Below, piece after piece: positions 17,022-27,078 of a DNA stretch of 64,000 nt. The stretch spans positions 62,001 to 126,000 of the forward strand of contig NZ_JAAXCM010000031.1 in the NCBI RefSeq assembly GCF_019734885.1, written 5' to 3'. Below the pieces are notes generated by a model. That model made no database searches. It had not been told where the DNA came from and saw only the letters and a list, made by a program, of their open reading frames with translations. A program made the position numbers and the translations under genes. This stretch comes from Pseudocoprococcus catus. Lineage in GTDB: Bacteria > Bacillota > Clostridia > Lachnospirales > Lachnospiraceae. Numbering within the stretch: position 1 is the first letter of the stretch; every line of letters starts with the position of its first letter.

Positions 17022-19084
17022 GAAAATCTTTTTATCCGAAAATGGCCTGGTCGGGCATCAGCCATAACAGAAAACTCTATATTCCCTATTTTTTTACATG
17101 TATTGCCATGGTCATGATGTTTTATATTATTGACGCACTGAGTGTCAGCAGTGTTCTGGTCCGGATCCGGGGCGGAGAAACAATGCAGGGCATGCTGAAT
17201 TTGGGGAAATGGATCATCGGTCTATTTACATTGATTTTCCTTTTTTATACAAATTCCTTTTTAAATAAACGGCGAAGCAGAGAATATGGTTTGTACAATG
17301 TCCTTGGTATGGATAAACGTAATCTGGCACATATTCATTTCTGGGAAACGGCCATTATTGCAGGTATTTCTCTTGTAGCGGGTCTTATATTCGGAATTGT
17401 TTTTTCAAAGCTTGCAGAATTGTGGATGGTGAATATTCTGAATGGTCAGACGGATTTCAAGCTGAGAATTGAAGGTTCAGCCATCAGAGAAACTATTCTG
17501 ATTTTTCTTGTTATTTTTATCCTGATTCTGTTGAGTGCTTTAAGAAAAATGACCATGGCCAGTCCGATGGAATTGTTGAGAAACGAACATACCGGTGAAA
17601 AAGCGCCGAAGGGCAATTGGTTACTGGCGTTGGTTGGTATTGTGGCGCTTGCCATTGCTTATGGTCTGGCGGTAACGATTGAAGATCCGATTGAGGCTTT
17701 GACATGGTTTTTTGCTGCGGTTATTCTTGTTATCGTAGCAACGTATATGCTTTTTATTGCCGGGTCAGTAACTCTTTGCCGGATTTTGCAGAAGAATAAA
17801 GGTTTTTATTATAGGAAACAACACTTTATATCTATTGCCTCAATGAGTTATCGTATGAAGCGAAATGGCGCCGGTCTGGCTTCCATCTGTGTACTGAGCA
17901 CTATGGTGCTGGTGATGCTTTCATCAACCATCTGTCTTTATGCCGGAGTAGAGAGCATTATGCGTGAGCGTTATCCGAGAGACCTGTCCTATGAGGTTCA
18001 TGTCAGTGCGCCAAAATATCTGAATGAAGAAAGTGAGGCTAATTGGCGTCAGCTGATGGAAGAGACGCTTCACGAAAGCCATCTGACAGCTTCCGATGTT
18101 CTGGAATATACATCCGCTTTTTTTTATGGGAAGCTTGAAGGTCAGAATTTCAGAATGAAAGATGAGTTGATGGATATGGAAACGAATGAATCAACAGCTT
18201 TCGATGTCGATGAAGTTTATGTGGCGCCGCTCGGTGTATATAATCGTGTGACCGGAGAAAAAGAGACACTTGATACGGGTGAAGCGCTTGTTGCTGTGTA
18301 TGGCGGTTCTTATGAAAATAATACAGACACATTATCCATTCACAATGACATTCATTTTAATGTAAAAAAGGTGATTTCAAATTTTAAGGCGATTCATATG
18401 GATGGTTCAGTATCAACGAAAGTTTACTATATTTTTGTGCCGAATTTTGATGAGGTGGCAGAAAAACTGGCTCAGTATAATATGGCTCAGTATATGACAG
18501 AAAATATGGAAAACGTCTATTTTAAATGCTATTACGGCTGCAATTTAGACGGTAGTGATGATGCACAGATGGCTGCAGAGGGTGTGTTAAATAATAAATT
18601 TGCTGCCCTTGATACATCACAGCAGGAAGGTATTAATTATGTCCGTTGTGAAAGCTATGCCTTTAATAAAGAGAGTTTTTACGGTACATTTGGCGGATTG
18701 CTGGTACTTGGCATTCTGCTCGGAATTGTCTTTGTCTTTGCGGCTATACTGATTATGTATTACAAGCAGGTGACGGAGGGGTATGAGGATCAGTCAGGAT
18801 TCGTTGTTATGCAGAAAGTCGGCATGACGAAGAAAGATATCCGGCAGAGTATTAATTCACAGATATTGATTGTTTTCTTTGCACCGCTTCTGCTGGCAGG
18901 TTTGCATTTGCTTTTTGCTTTCCCGATGATTTCTAAATTGCTGTTGTTGTTTGGGCTGAATCGGACACAGTTTCTGGCAATGGTGGCACTGGGATGCTAT
19001 CTGATGTTTGCAGTGTTCTATATTATCGTTTACAAAATGACATCCGGAGTTTATTATCAGATTGTAAGTGCCAATAACAAGTAA
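17018..19084 (+). CDS. ABC transporter permease, BceB-type
   Basis: 688 residues with the ten-helix BceB layout: one helix near the N-terminus, groups of helices with FtsX-like segments, and a large outside domain (about residues 315-550) between helices 7 and 8, which in this family binds the peptide and sets specificity. The final helices contain MQKVGMTKKDIRQSI, the FtsX coupling motif. Part of the operon with the ATPase. Confidence 0.93.
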   Translation: MRKSFYPKMAWSGISHNRKLYIPYFFTCIAMVMMFYIIDALSVSSVLVRIRGGETMQGMLNLGKWIIGLFTLIFLFYTNSFLNKRRSREYGLYNVLGMDKRNLAHIHFWETAIIAGISLVAGLIFGIVFSKLAELWMVNILNGQTDFKLRIEGSAIRETILIFLVIFILILLSALRKMTMASPMELLRNEHTGEKAPKGNWLLALVGIVALAIAYGLAVTIEDPIEALTWFFAAVILVIVATYMLFIAGSVTLCRILQKNKGFYYRKQHFISIASMSYRMKRNGAGLASICVLSTMVLVMLSSTICLYAGVESIMRERYPRDLSYEVHVSAPKYLNEESEANWRQLMEETLHESHLTASDVLEYTSAFFYGKLEGQNFRMKDELMDMETNESTAFDVDEVYVAPLGVYNRVTGEKETLDTGEALVAVYGGSYENNTDTLSIHNDIHFNVKKVISNFKAIHMDGSVSTKVYYIFVPNFDEVAEKLAQYNMAQYMTENMENVYFKCYYGCNLDGSDDAQMAAEGVLNNKFAALDTSQQEGINYVRCESYAFNKESFYGTFGGLLVLGILLGIVFVFAAILIMYYKQVTEGYEDQSGFVVMQKVGMTKKDIRQSINSQILIVFFAPLLLAGLHLLFAFPMISKLLLLFGLNRTQFLAMVALGCYLMFAVFYIIVYKMTSGVYYQIVSANNK

Positions 19085-19094
19085 ATTTGATGGA

Positions 19095-19117
19095 GTGTGT
19101 CCTGTTTTGGGCACACG
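19095..19117 (+). terminator. Hairpin after bceB-type gene
   Basis: GTGTGTCC (19095-19102) pairs with GGGCACAC (19109-19116), followed by GCTTGTT. The T run is weak. Confidence 0.5.
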
Positions 19118-19224
19118 CTTGTTACTTGGCAGATGGTTTATTTCATGTTATCATAAAGAGAGTAAATATCTATGAAGCTATGGTCATTATGTCTATTGCG
19201 AAAGCGTAACAGTATTAAGAGAAT

Positions 19225-20142
19225 ATGAGTAAAGATAAGAAAAAAAGAAACACAGCTTACTTTCACCTCCCCGGGCTGTTTGAATTTTATGAATTGTATC
19301 GTATTTTTCTGTCCTTATTCCATGAGCACAGAGAATACTTTTATGACTGGTGTGCGATTGGCTCTATCTACGGAGCACCATCGGATTGCATCTGGGGCGG
19401 CGGCCGTGTGGAAGATGAAACCTGCGATCCGAGGGATGCTTTAGCCCTTATGCAGAAATATGACATCTCGGCAAGGCTTACTTTCAGTAATTCCCTGCTG
19501 GGAAAAGAGCATCTTTCAGATAAAAGATGTAATACTTTATGTGCATTGTTTTCAGAGAGCAGCCGTGTACAAAATGGCGTGATCATTCATTCGGATCTGC
19601 TGCTGGATCACCTGAAAGAGAATTATCCGAAATTATATTTCATTTCTTCTACAACAAAAGTGCTGACGGATTTTGAGGCATTCCGGCATAAGGTGGAGCG
19701 CGATGATTTTCGCTATGTTGTGCCAGATTTTCGTTTAAATAAACAGATGGATCAGCTGGATACATTGACACAGATACAGAAAGATAAAGTGGAGTTTTTG
19801 TGCAATGAATGCTGCTGGTTTGGCTGTAAGGACAGGAAAAACTGCTATGAAGCGGTCAGCCGCAGGAATCTTGGTGTAAATGCACCGGAACATCGCTGTA
19901 AGGCGCCTGACTCTGAGCAGGGCTATCGGTTTTCAAAGGCAATGATGAATCCGGGATTTATAGGGATTGATGATATCCAAAATATCTATATACCTATGGG
20001 CTTTTCCAATTTTAAGATCGAAGGGCGGGGGCTTGGCAGTGCACTGGTTCTGGAATTTCTGTTATACTACATGACAAAGCCGGAATATCAGTTAAACGTC
20101 AGAGAAGCCATTTATCTGGACAATATGCTGGATCTATTTTAA
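19225..20142 (+). CDS. U32-peptidase-like protein with a cysteine cluster
   Basis: 305 residues, soluble. Several segments match the U32/PrtC-like barrel: YVVPDFRLNKQ, then KVEFLCNECCWFGCKDRKNCYE, and late GFSNFKIEGRG, the conserved KIEGR strand of U32 proteins. Cysteines cluster at NECCWFGC, NCYE and HRCK. In the U32 relatives UbiU/UbiV four cysteines hold a 4Fe-4S cluster used in O2-independent hydroxylation, so an Fe-S protein is plausible here, but this is inference. It stands alone between the Bce operon and argG with a shared terminator at its 3' side. Confidence 0.7.
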   Translation: MSKDKKKRNTAYFHLPGLFEFYELYRIFLSLFHEHREYFYDWCAIGSIYGAPSDCIWGGGRVEDETCDPRDALALMQKYDISARLTFSNSLLGKEHLSDKRCNTLCALFSESSRVQNGVIIHSDLLLDHLKENYPKLYFISSTTKVLTDFEAFRHKVERDDFRYVVPDFRLNKQMDQLDTLTQIQKDKVEFLCNECCWFGCKDRKNCYEAVSRRNLGVNAPEHRCKAPDSEQGYRFSKAMMNPGFIGIDDIQNIYIPMGFSNFKIEGRGLGSALVLEFLLYYMTKPEYQLNVREAIYLDNMLDLF

Positions 20143-20213
20143 AAGCAAAATAACAAGTAATAAGGAAGCTAAAAATGCTTCCATGATATCCAGGAACAGG
20201 CAGAAGAAAATAA

Positions 20214-20271
20214 AAAATAAAACATCCCTGAAGCGTTTGGCGATGAGCCCGTTTCAGGGATGTTTTATTTT
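20214..20271. terminator. Bidirectional intrinsic terminator between U32-like gene and argG
   Basis: A 19-bp perfect stem (20214-20232 with 20253-20271) whose arms are A-rich at one end and T-rich at the other, so it can terminate transcription from both convergent genes. Outer sequences GCAGAAGAAAA and TTTTCTTCTGC extend the symmetry with a small bulge. Confidence 0.92.
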
Positions 20272-20304
20272 CTTCTGCCATCAGATATCACTGAGGCTTT
20301 TTAT

Positions 20305-21537
20305 CTATTTATCAGCGTTTTTGTTGGCTACTTCAGCCATTTTCATTGCACGTACTTTTAATGGCAGACCGAACAGTGTGATGAATCCATCCGCATCGTG
20401 GTGGTCATAGAGGTCACCTGTTGTGAAGGATGCAAGAGATTCGCTGTACAGTGAATATGGGGAAGTTGTACCGGCTTTGATGATATTGCCTTTGTAAAGT
20501 TTGAATTTAACTTCACCTGTCACATATTCCTGAGTGGATTCAACAAATGCCTGAATTGCTTCACGTAATGGTGTGAACCATTTGCCTTCGTAGCATACCT
20601 GAGCCAGTTTGTTGCCCATTTCTTTCTTAACTTCTGCAGTTGCACGGTCAAGAACCAGTTCTTCCAGCTGCTGATGTGCTTCCATAAGAATTGTACCACC
20701 CGGTGTTTCATAAACACCACGGGATTTCATACCTACAACACGGTTTTCAACGATATCAACGATACCGATACCATGTTTGCCGCCAAGTTCATTCAGTGTA
20801 CGGATGATGTCAGCCACTTTCATTTCTTTGCCGTTGACAGAAGTAGGAACACCTTTTTCAAATGTCATTGTGACATATTCCGGTTTGTCAGGTGCTTTTT
20901 CCGGTGGAGTAGTAAGCACAAGTACATGATTGTAGTTTGGCTCAAGAGATGGATCTTCCAGTTCAAGGCCTTCATGGCTGATGTGCCATAAGTTACGGTC
21001 ACGGCTGTAGCTGCTGTCTGCGGAGAATGGAAGGTCGATGCCGTGTGCTTTACAGAAATCGATTTCATCCTGACGGGACTGCATTTTCCATACATCTGTC
21101 ATACGCCATGGAGCGATAATCTTGATGTCAGGAGCCAGTGCTTTGATACCAAGTTCGAAACGGATCTGGTCATTACCCTTACCTGTTGCACCATGACAGA
21201 TCGCAACAGCATTTTCTTTTCTTGCAATTTCAACAAGCTTCTTGGCGATACCAGGACGAGCCATGGAAGTACCAAGTAAATATTTGTTCTCATAAATTGC
21301 GTTGGCCTGAACACAAGGAACGATATAGTCTTCACAGAATTCATCAACGATATCTTCGATGTATAATTTGGAAGCGCCGCTCATTTTGGCTCTTTCTTCA
21401 AGACCGTCTAATTCTTCCCCCTGACCAACATTGATACAGCAGCAGATAACTTCATAATCAAATGTTTCCTTTAACCATGGGATAATGGCTGTGGTGTCAA
21501 GACCGCCTGAATATGCTAAAACAACTTTCTCTTTCAT
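20305..21537 (-). CDS. argG: Argininosuccinate synthase
   Basis: 410 residues. ATP-binding [11 protein letters not shown] near the N-terminus, then the conserved [13 protein letters not shown] and [13 protein letters not shown] segments. It joins citrulline and aspartate with ATP to give argininosuccinate. AGGAGG lies 7-8 nt before the ATG. argH is not adjacent. The gene diverges from argC, with regulatory sites likely in 21540-21820. Confidence 0.97.
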   Translation of the reverse strand: MKEKVVLAYSGGLDTTAIIPWLKETFDYEVICCCINVGQGEELDGLEERAKMSGASKLYIEDIVDEFCEDYIVPCVQANAIYENKYLLGTSMARPGIAKKLVEIARKENAVAICHGATGKGNDQIRFELGIKALAPDIKIIAPWRMTDVWKMQSRQDEIDFCKAHGIDLPFSADSSYSRDRNLWHISHEGLELEDPSLEPNYNHVLVLTTPPEKAPDKPEYVTMTFEKGVPTSVNGKEMKVADIIRTLNELGGKHGIGIVDIVENRVVGMKSRGVYETPGGTILMEAHQQLEELVLDRATAEVKKEMGNKLAQVCYEGKWFTPLREAIQAFVESTQEYVTGEVKFKLYKGNIIKAGTTSPYSLYSESLASFTTGDLYDHHDADGFITLFGLPLKVRAMKMAEVANKNADK

Positions 21538-21625
21538 TTGTAAAATCCTCCTATATTAAAAAACATGTTCATTCATTTGTGATAATGCATACGCAAAAGT
21601 GAATATTTCTTGCGAGCACTCAATT

Positions 21626-21654
21626 AATATACACCAGAAGTATGAATAATGCAA
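21626..21654 (-). promoter_or_regulatory. argG promoter
   Basis: On the - strand: TTGCAT (21649-21654), 17-nt spacer, TATATT (21626-21631). The divergent 280-bp region is AT-rich and contains AT-rich half-palindromes such as TGCATAATTATG near 21693, loosely like ArgR boxes, but none is a clean match. Confidence 0.55.
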
Positions 21655-21823
21655 TAGTTTTTTTACAAAAAATGTATTTTTATTAATTTTGCATGCATAA
21701 TTATGAAGAATTTTTTGATTTTTGTACTTTACTTAATTGAAGATATGTATTAATATAGATAGGTGTTGAACGAAAAATGAATAAACTGCCTTTTAGCGGT
21801 TTAAGATAAAGGAGTTATGAAAA

Positions 21824-22864
21824 ATGATTAAAGCAGGAATTATTGGTTCCACCGGTTATGCCGGTCAGGAACTGGTTCGTCTTCTGATGCAGCATCCGGA
21901 TGTTGAGATTGTCTGGTATGGCTCAAGAAGTTATATTGATCAGCAGTATGCAGATGTTTTTCAGAATATGTTTCAGATTGTAGATGCCAAGTGTATGGAT
22001 GACAACATGGATGCACTGGCAGATGCGGCAGATGTTATCTTTACAGCAACACCACAGGGTTTATGTGCCTCTCTTGTGAATGAGGATGTTTTAAATAAGG
22101 TAAAGATTATTGATCTCAGCGCAGACTTCCGTATTAAAGACGTAGAAGTTTATGAGAAATGGTACGGCATTAAACACAAGAGTCCTTCCTATATTAAAGA
22201 AGCTGTATACGGACTCTGTGAGATCAATCGTGAAGACATCAAGAGGGCAAGACTGATCGCCAATCCGGGATGTTATACAACATGTTCTATTCTGACATGC
22301 TATCCATTAGTAAAGGAAGGCCTCATTGACCCGAATACCATTATCGTTGATGCCAAGTCCGGTACATCCGGTGCAGGCCGCGGTGCCAAGACGGCTAACC
22401 TTTTCTGTGAAGTGAATGAGAATATGAAGGCTTATGGCGTTGCAACACACAGACATACACCTGAGATTGAAGAACAGCTCGGTTATGCAGCCGGTTATCC
22501 GATCACCATCAACTTTACACCGCATCTTGTACCGATGAACAGAGGTATTCTGGCTACAGCGTATGCTTCTCTGAAAGAAGGCGTGACAGAAGAGCAGATC
22601 AGAGCGGCTTATGACAAATATTATGCCAATGAGAAGTTTGTCCGTGTATTGAAACCGGGTGTATGCCCTGAGACACGCTGGGTAGAAGGAAGCAATTATG
22701 TGGATGTCAACTTCAAAGTGGATCCGAGAACACATCGTGTCATTATGATGGGAGCCATCGATAACCTTGTCAAAGGTGCAGCCGGACAGGCAGTTCAGAA
22801 CATGAACCTTGCCTTTGGTCTGGATGAGAGCACAGGTTTGAATCTTGTGCCTATGTTCCCATAA
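21824..22864 (+). CDS. argC: N-acetyl-gamma-glutamyl-phosphate reductase
   Basis: 346 residues. NADP-binding GSTGYAGQELVRLL at the N-terminus and the catalytic Cys in ANPGCYTT. Reduces N-acetylglutamyl phosphate to the semialdehyde. First gene of argC-GNAT-argJ-argB-argD, preceded by AAAGGAG. Confidence 0.97.
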   Translation: MIKAGIIGSTGYAGQELVRLLMQHPDVEIVWYGSRSYIDQQYADVFQNMFQIVDAKCMDDNMDALADAADVIFTATPQGLCASLVNEDVLNKVKIIDLSADFRIKDVEVYEKWYGIKHKSPSYIKEAVYGLCEINREDIKRARLIANPGCYTTCSILTCYPLVKEGLIDPNTIIVDAKSGTSGAGRGAKTANLFCEVNENMKAYGVATHRHTPEIEEQLGYAAGYPITINFTPHLVPMNRGILATAYASLKEGVTEEQIRAAYDKYYANEKFVRVLKPGVCPETRWVEGSNYVDVNFKVDPRTHRVIMMGAIDNLVKGAAGQAVQNMNLAFGLDESTGLNLVPMFP

Positions 22865-22887
22865 GAAAACGAAGGTAGAATATTAGA

Positions 22888-23343
22888 ATGAATGATATTA
22901 TAATAAGAACAATGACGATTGATGACTATGATGATGTGGCGGCGCTCTGGGCCGGTATCAAGGGCTTTGGTATCCGAAGCATTGATGATTCCAGAGAGGG
23001 CATTGAGCGATTTCTTCGCAGAAATCCCAACACCAGTGTGGTGGCGGAGATGGATGGCAAGGTTGTTGGTTCCATTCTCTGCGGACATGATGGCCGTCAG
23101 GGCTGTCTGTATCATGTCTGCGTGGATGCTTCATACAGACAGCACGGCATTGGCCGTAAGCTTGTAGCCAAAGCGATTGAAGCATTGAAGGCAGAGCAGA
23201 TCAATAAGGTTTATCTGATCGCATTTACAAGAAATGAAGGAGGCAATGCCTTCTGGAAAAAGGTCGGCTGGCAGTGTCAGGATGATCGGAATTATTATGA
23301 TCTGAACCTGAACGAGGCCAATATGACTGTGTTTAATGAATAA
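22888..23343 (+). CDS. GNAT acetyltransferase inside the arginine operon
   Basis: 151 residues. GNAT fold with the acetyl-CoA loop at YRQHGIGRKLV (R/Q-x-x-G-x-G) and the C-terminal strand GNAFWKKVGWQ. It lies 23 nt after argC and 15 nt before argJ, so it is co-transcribed. It is close to YpeA-type small acetyltransferases. Given the place, an N-acetylglutamate synthase role feeding ArgB is attractive, as short GNAT synthases exist, but the sequence alone does not show the substrate. Confidence 0.85.
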   Translation: MNDIIIRTMTIDDYDDVAALWAGIKGFGIRSIDDSREGIERFLRRNPNTSVVAEMDGKVVGSILCGHDGRQGCLYHVCVDASYRQHGIGRKLVAKAIEALKAEQINKVYLIAFTRNEGGNAFWKKVGWQCQDDRNYYDLNLNEANMTVFNE

Positions 23344-23358
23344 AAGAGGTGGCAGGAA

Positions 23359-24582
23359 ATGGAATATATTGAAGGCGGCGTGACAGCAGCAAAGGGATTT
23401 AAGGCTTCCAGTGCAGCTGCAGGCATTAAATATCAGGGACGTACGGATATGGCCATGATCTACAGCGATGTACCATGTGTGGCTGCAGGCACTTTTACAA
23501 CCAACATTGTAAAGGCTGCACCGGTAAAATGGGACAGGCAGGTTGTATATGAATCCGAACATGCACAGGCAGTCATCTGCAACAGCGGTATTGCCAATGC
23601 CTGTACAGGTGTGCAGGGAATGGCTTACTGCGAAGCTACAGCAGCGAAGGCTGCGGAAGTACTTGGTGTTCAGAAAGATGCTGTATTGGTGGCATCCACA
23701 GGAGTTATCGGTATGCAGCTGAAAATGGACAGAATTGAAGCAGGTATTGATATGCTGGTACCTGCCCTTGACGGAAGTATCGAAGCCGGTCATCTGGCAG
23801 CAAAAGCCATTATGACCACAGATACTGTTCCGAAGGAAGTCGCTGTGACATTTGAGATCGGCGGTAAGAAAGTGACCATGGGCGGCATGTGCAAAGGCTC
23901 AGGAATGATTCATCCGAATATGTGTACCATGCTTGGTTTTATCACAACAGATGCCAACATTTCCAAAGCACTGCTTCAGGAAGCACTCAGTGAAGATATC
24001 AAGGATACTTACAATATGGTCTCTGTTGACGGGGATACATCCACCAATGATACGGTGCTGCTTCTGGCGAATGGTCAGGCAGGCAATCCTGTGATCGATA
24101 CAAAGAATGAAGATTACAAAGCTTTCTGTGAAGCACTTCATGCAGTGAATGCATGTCTCTGCAGAAAGATTGCAGGAGACGGCGAGGGTGCATCTGCACT
24201 TTTTGAAGTGAAGATCATCGGTGCCGAAACAAAGGAACAGGCAGTAACATTGAGCAAGTCTGTTGTGACATCCAGTCTTGTTAAGACAGCTATCTGCGGG
24301 CATGATGCCAACTGGGGCCGTATTCTTTGTGCCATGGGTTATTCAGGCGCACAGTTTGATCCTGAAAAAGTGGATTTGTTCTTTGAAAGTGCAGCCGGCA
24401 GGATTCAGATCATGAAGGACGGCGTGGCTGCAGATTACAGCGAAGAAGAAGCAACAAAGATTCTTTCCGAACCTGAGGTAACAGCCATTGCCGATATCAA
24501 AATGGGTAATAAGGAAGCCACAGCCTGGGGCTGCGATCTGACTTATGATTATATCAAAATTAATGCAGATTACCGTTCATAA
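23359..24582 (+). CDS. argJ: Glutamate N-acetyltransferase (ArgJ)
   Basis: 407 residues. Self-cleaving Ntn-type enzyme: the cut falls before the nucleophile threonine in KAIMTTDTVPKE (about residue 154). It recycles acetyl groups from N-acetylornithine to glutamate; bifunctional members also use acetyl-CoA. With the GNAT gene next to it, acetylglutamate supply may come from two sources. Confidence 0.96.
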   Translation: MEYIEGGVTAAKGFKASSAAAGIKYQGRTDMAMIYSDVPCVAAGTFTTNIVKAAPVKWDRQVVYESEHAQAVICNSGIANACTGVQGMAYCEATAAKAAEVLGVQKDAVLVASTGVIGMQLKMDRIEAGIDMLVPALDGSIEAGHLAAKAIMTTDTVPKEVAVTFEIGGKKVTMGGMCKGSGMIHPNMCTMLGFITTDANISKALLQEALSEDIKDTYNMVSVDGDTSTNDTVLLLANGQAGNPVIDTKNEDYKAFCEALHAVNACLCRKIAGDGEGASALFEVKIIGAETKEQAVTLSKSVVTSSLVKTAICGHDANWGRILCAMGYSGAQFDPEKVDLFFESAAGRIQIMKDGVAADYSEEEATKILSEPEVTAIADIKMGNKEATAWGCDLTYDYIKINADYRS

Positions 24583-24610
24583 GCGGCAGTTATAAGAAGG
24601 AGAAATAGAA

Positions 24611-25510
24611 ATGGAAAAAGATATGAACCAGTATCTTTCAAAGGCTGAAGTACTGATTGAGGCCCTGCCTTATATTCAGCGATTCAACCGCAAGATTATC
24701 GTGATCAAATACGGCGGCAGTGCGATGATGAATGACGAATTGAAGAAGAATGTCATCGCCGATGCTGTTTTATTAAAACTTGTCGGATTCAAGCCGATCA
24801 TCGTTCACGGCGGCGGCAAAGAAATCAGCCGTTGGGTGAACAAAGTAGGCATGGAAGCACGTTTTGTCAATGGCCTTCGTGTGACAGATGCGCCAACTAT
24901 GGAAATTGCAGAAATGGTTCTGAATAAGGTGAATAAGAGCCTTGTCCAGATGGTTCAGGAACTGGGTGTCAAAGCAGTTGGTATCAGCGGCAAGGACGGC
25001 GGCCTTCTGAAGGTAAAGAAGAAATACTCCAATGGAGAGGATATCGGTTTTGTAGGTGAGATTACAGAAGTTACACCGAAGATTCTCTACGATTTACTGG
25101 AGAAGGATTTCCTTCCAATCGTATGCCCGATCGGTATGGATGAAGATTACAATACTTACAATATCAATGCGGATGATGCTGCATGTGAGATCGCAAAGGC
25201 TGTGAATGCAGAGAAACTGGCTTTCCTCACCGATATTGAAGGCGTTTACAAGGATCCGGAGGATCCGGATACACTGATTTCAGAGCTGACATGTGAAGAA
25301 GCTCATGCACTGATTGAAGAAGGGTTTATCGGAGGCGGTATGCTGCCAAAGCTCAACAACTGTATTGAGGCAATTGAAAACGGCGTTTCACGCGTACATA
25401 TTCTGGATGGACGTATACCGCATTGCCTCCTTCTGGAAATCTTTACAAACAAAGGTATTGGTACTGCAATTTTGGGCAGTGAAGAAAGCAGGTATTATCA
25501 TGAACAATAA
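24611..25510 (+). CDS. argB: Acetylglutamate kinase
   Basis: 299 residues with KYGGSAM and HGGGKEI at the N-terminus and the nucleotide-binding [12 protein letters not shown]. Phosphorylates N-acetylglutamate, usually the step inhibited by arginine. ATG 24611 follows AAGGAG. The end overlaps argD by 11 bases. Confidence 0.96.
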   Translation: MEKDMNQYLSKAEVLIEALPYIQRFNRKIIVIKYGGSAMMNDELKKNVIADAVLLKLVGFKPIIVHGGGKEISRWVNKVGMEARFVNGLRVTDAPTMEIAEMVLNKVNKSLVQMVQELGVKAVGISGKDGGLLKVKKKYSNGEDIGFVGEITEVTPKILYDLLEKDFLPIVCPIGMDEDYNTYNINADDAACEIAKAVNAEKLAFLTDIEGVYKDPEDPDTLISELTCEEAHALIEEGFIGGGMLPKLNNCIEAIENGVSRVHILDGRIPHCLLLEIFTNKGIGTAILGSEESRYYHEQ

Positions 25511-26696
25511 AGAAATTATGGATTATGCAGAAGAGGCGATCATTCATACATATAATCGTTTTCCTGTTGTGCTTGATCACGGTGACGGCGTTTATCTTTA
25601 CGATGTGGAAGGCAAAAAGTATCTTGACTTCGCAGCCGGGATTGCTGTATGTGCCTTTGGTTACAATGTCAAAGAATACAATGATGCCCTGAAGGCTCAG
25701 ATCGACAAAATGATCCATGTGTCCAATTTGTACTATACACAGCCTATGGCAGAAGCAGCACACAAGCTGGTGAATGCCTGCGGCCTTAAAAAGGTGTTCT
25801 TTACCAACAGTGGTACAGAAGCCATTGAAGGTGCCATCAAGCTTGCCCGTAAGTATGCATGGACAAGAGATAACGGTTCCACAGATCATGAGATCATTGC
25901 CATGAACCATTCGTTCCACGGCAGAAGTATCGGTGCCCTTTCTGTTACAGGCAATCCGCATTATCAGGAAGCCTTCAAACCACTGATTGACAAGGTGGTG
26001 TTTGCTGAGTATAACAATTTAGATGATGTTGCTTCTAAGATCACGGATAAGACATGTGCTATTATTATGGAGACTGTACAGGGGGAAGGCGGTATCTATC
26101 CGGCTACACGTGAGTTTATCCAGGGTGTGCGAAAGCTCTGTGATGAAAAGGACATTCTGTTGATTCTTGATGAGATTCAGTGCGGTATGGGCCGTACAGG
26201 CAAGATGTTCGCTTATGATTACTACGATGTAAAACCGGATATCCTGACCGTTGCCAAAGCGCTGGGATGCGGTGTGCCAATTGGCGCCTTTGTTGCCGGA
26301 GAAAAGGTTGAGAAGGCATTAGTAGCCGGTGATCATGGCTCTACATATGGCGGCAATCCTTTAGCTACAGCAGCAGCGAATGCGGTATTTGATATGTTTG
26401 AAAGCCGTCACATCCTTGACAATGTCAACGAAGTAGGAGATTACCTGGGAGAAAAACTGGCATCATTAGTTGAGCGTTATGACTTCATCAAAGAAACAAG
26501 AGGTCTTGGATTGATGAGAGGTCTTGAATTTACAATCCCTGTTGGGGATATTGTTGCAAAATCCATTGCCAGCGGTCTTCTGATCATCTCCGCAGGTACC
26601 AATATCATCCGTTTTGTACCGCCGCTTGTGATCACAAAAGAGAATGTGGATGAAATGTATGAGAAACTGGACAAAGTCCTTTCAGAAGTCCAGTAA
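25500..26696 (+). CDS. argD: Acetylornithine aminotransferase
   Basis: 398 residues, fold-type I PLP enzyme; the PLP lysine lies in [14 protein letters not shown] and the cofactor aspartate in [17 protein letters not shown] 25500, overlapping the end of argB, gives the normal family start ([13 protein letters not shown]); the frame open further upstream belongs to argB. Last gene of the operon. Confidence 0.96.
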   Translation: MNNKEIMDYAEEAIIHTYNRFPVVLDHGDGVYLYDVEGKKYLDFAAGIAVCAFGYNVKEYNDALKAQIDKMIHVSNLYYTQPMAEAAHKLVNACGLKKVFFTNSGTEAIEGAIKLARKYAWTRDNGSTDHEIIAMNHSFHGRSIGALSVTGNPHYQEAFKPLIDKVVFAEYNNLDDVASKITDKTCAIIMETVQGEGGIYPATREFIQGVRKLCDEKDILLILDEIQCGMGRTGKMFAYDYYDVKPDILTVAKALGCGVPIGAFVAGEKVEKALVAGDHGSTYGGNPLATAAANAVFDMFESRHILDNVNEVGDYLGEKLASLVERYDFIKETRGLGLMRGLEFTIPVGDIVAKSIASGLLIISAGTNIIRFVPPLVITKENVDEMYEKLDKVLSEVQ

Positions 26697-26769
26697 TCTA
26701 AATAGACTCTCAGATGCATTTATATTATTAAGAAATTTTTAGTGTATAAGTGTCTATACAGATCAAGAA

Positions 26770-26805
26770 GAATCGGATTTCAAAAGAGATCCGGTTCTTT
26801 TTTTT
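26770..26805 (+). terminator. Terminator of the arg operon
   Basis: GAATCGGAT (26770-26778) pairs with ATCCGGTTC (26789-26797) with one G-T, followed by eight T. Confidence 0.9.
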
Positions 26806-27078
26806 GCATTTTGTGGTTTTGATGAAAAATACCCTTTAAAAAATTCAAAATAGAGAGGTTGACATAATCTGAATAATCGGGAATGGGAAAATTAAGGGAA
26901 AAATATAAAGGCTTCAATTATTTTTCTACTCTGAAAGTTGACATAATAAAGCTAAACTCAGATAACATAAAGCAAATTTCTAAAAAAAAGACTTGTCAAG
27001 CGGCACAATATATATTAAAGTGGATATTGGTATGTTTTTACATAAGTTTTACATAAGTAAAATCAAGGAGAAAAAAAG
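26806..27078 (+). promoter_or_regulatory. Upstream region of phosphate transporter with repeated TT(G/T)ACATAA motif
   Basis: No gene. GTTGACATAAT occurs at 26858-26868 and 26937-26947; TTTACATAAG occurs twice in tandem at 27037-27046 and 27048-27057, giving TTTACA-N5-TTTACA, the 11-bp-period direct repeat of Gram-positive Pho boxes. The tandem pair ends about 20 nt before the ATG, so it would repress or block rather than activate unless transcription starts just after it. Confidence 0.45.

Noticed and set aside
21540-21823. Clear ArgR boxes between argG and argC
   Set aside because: Only loose AT-rich half matches such as TGCATAATTATG were found, not enough to call operators.
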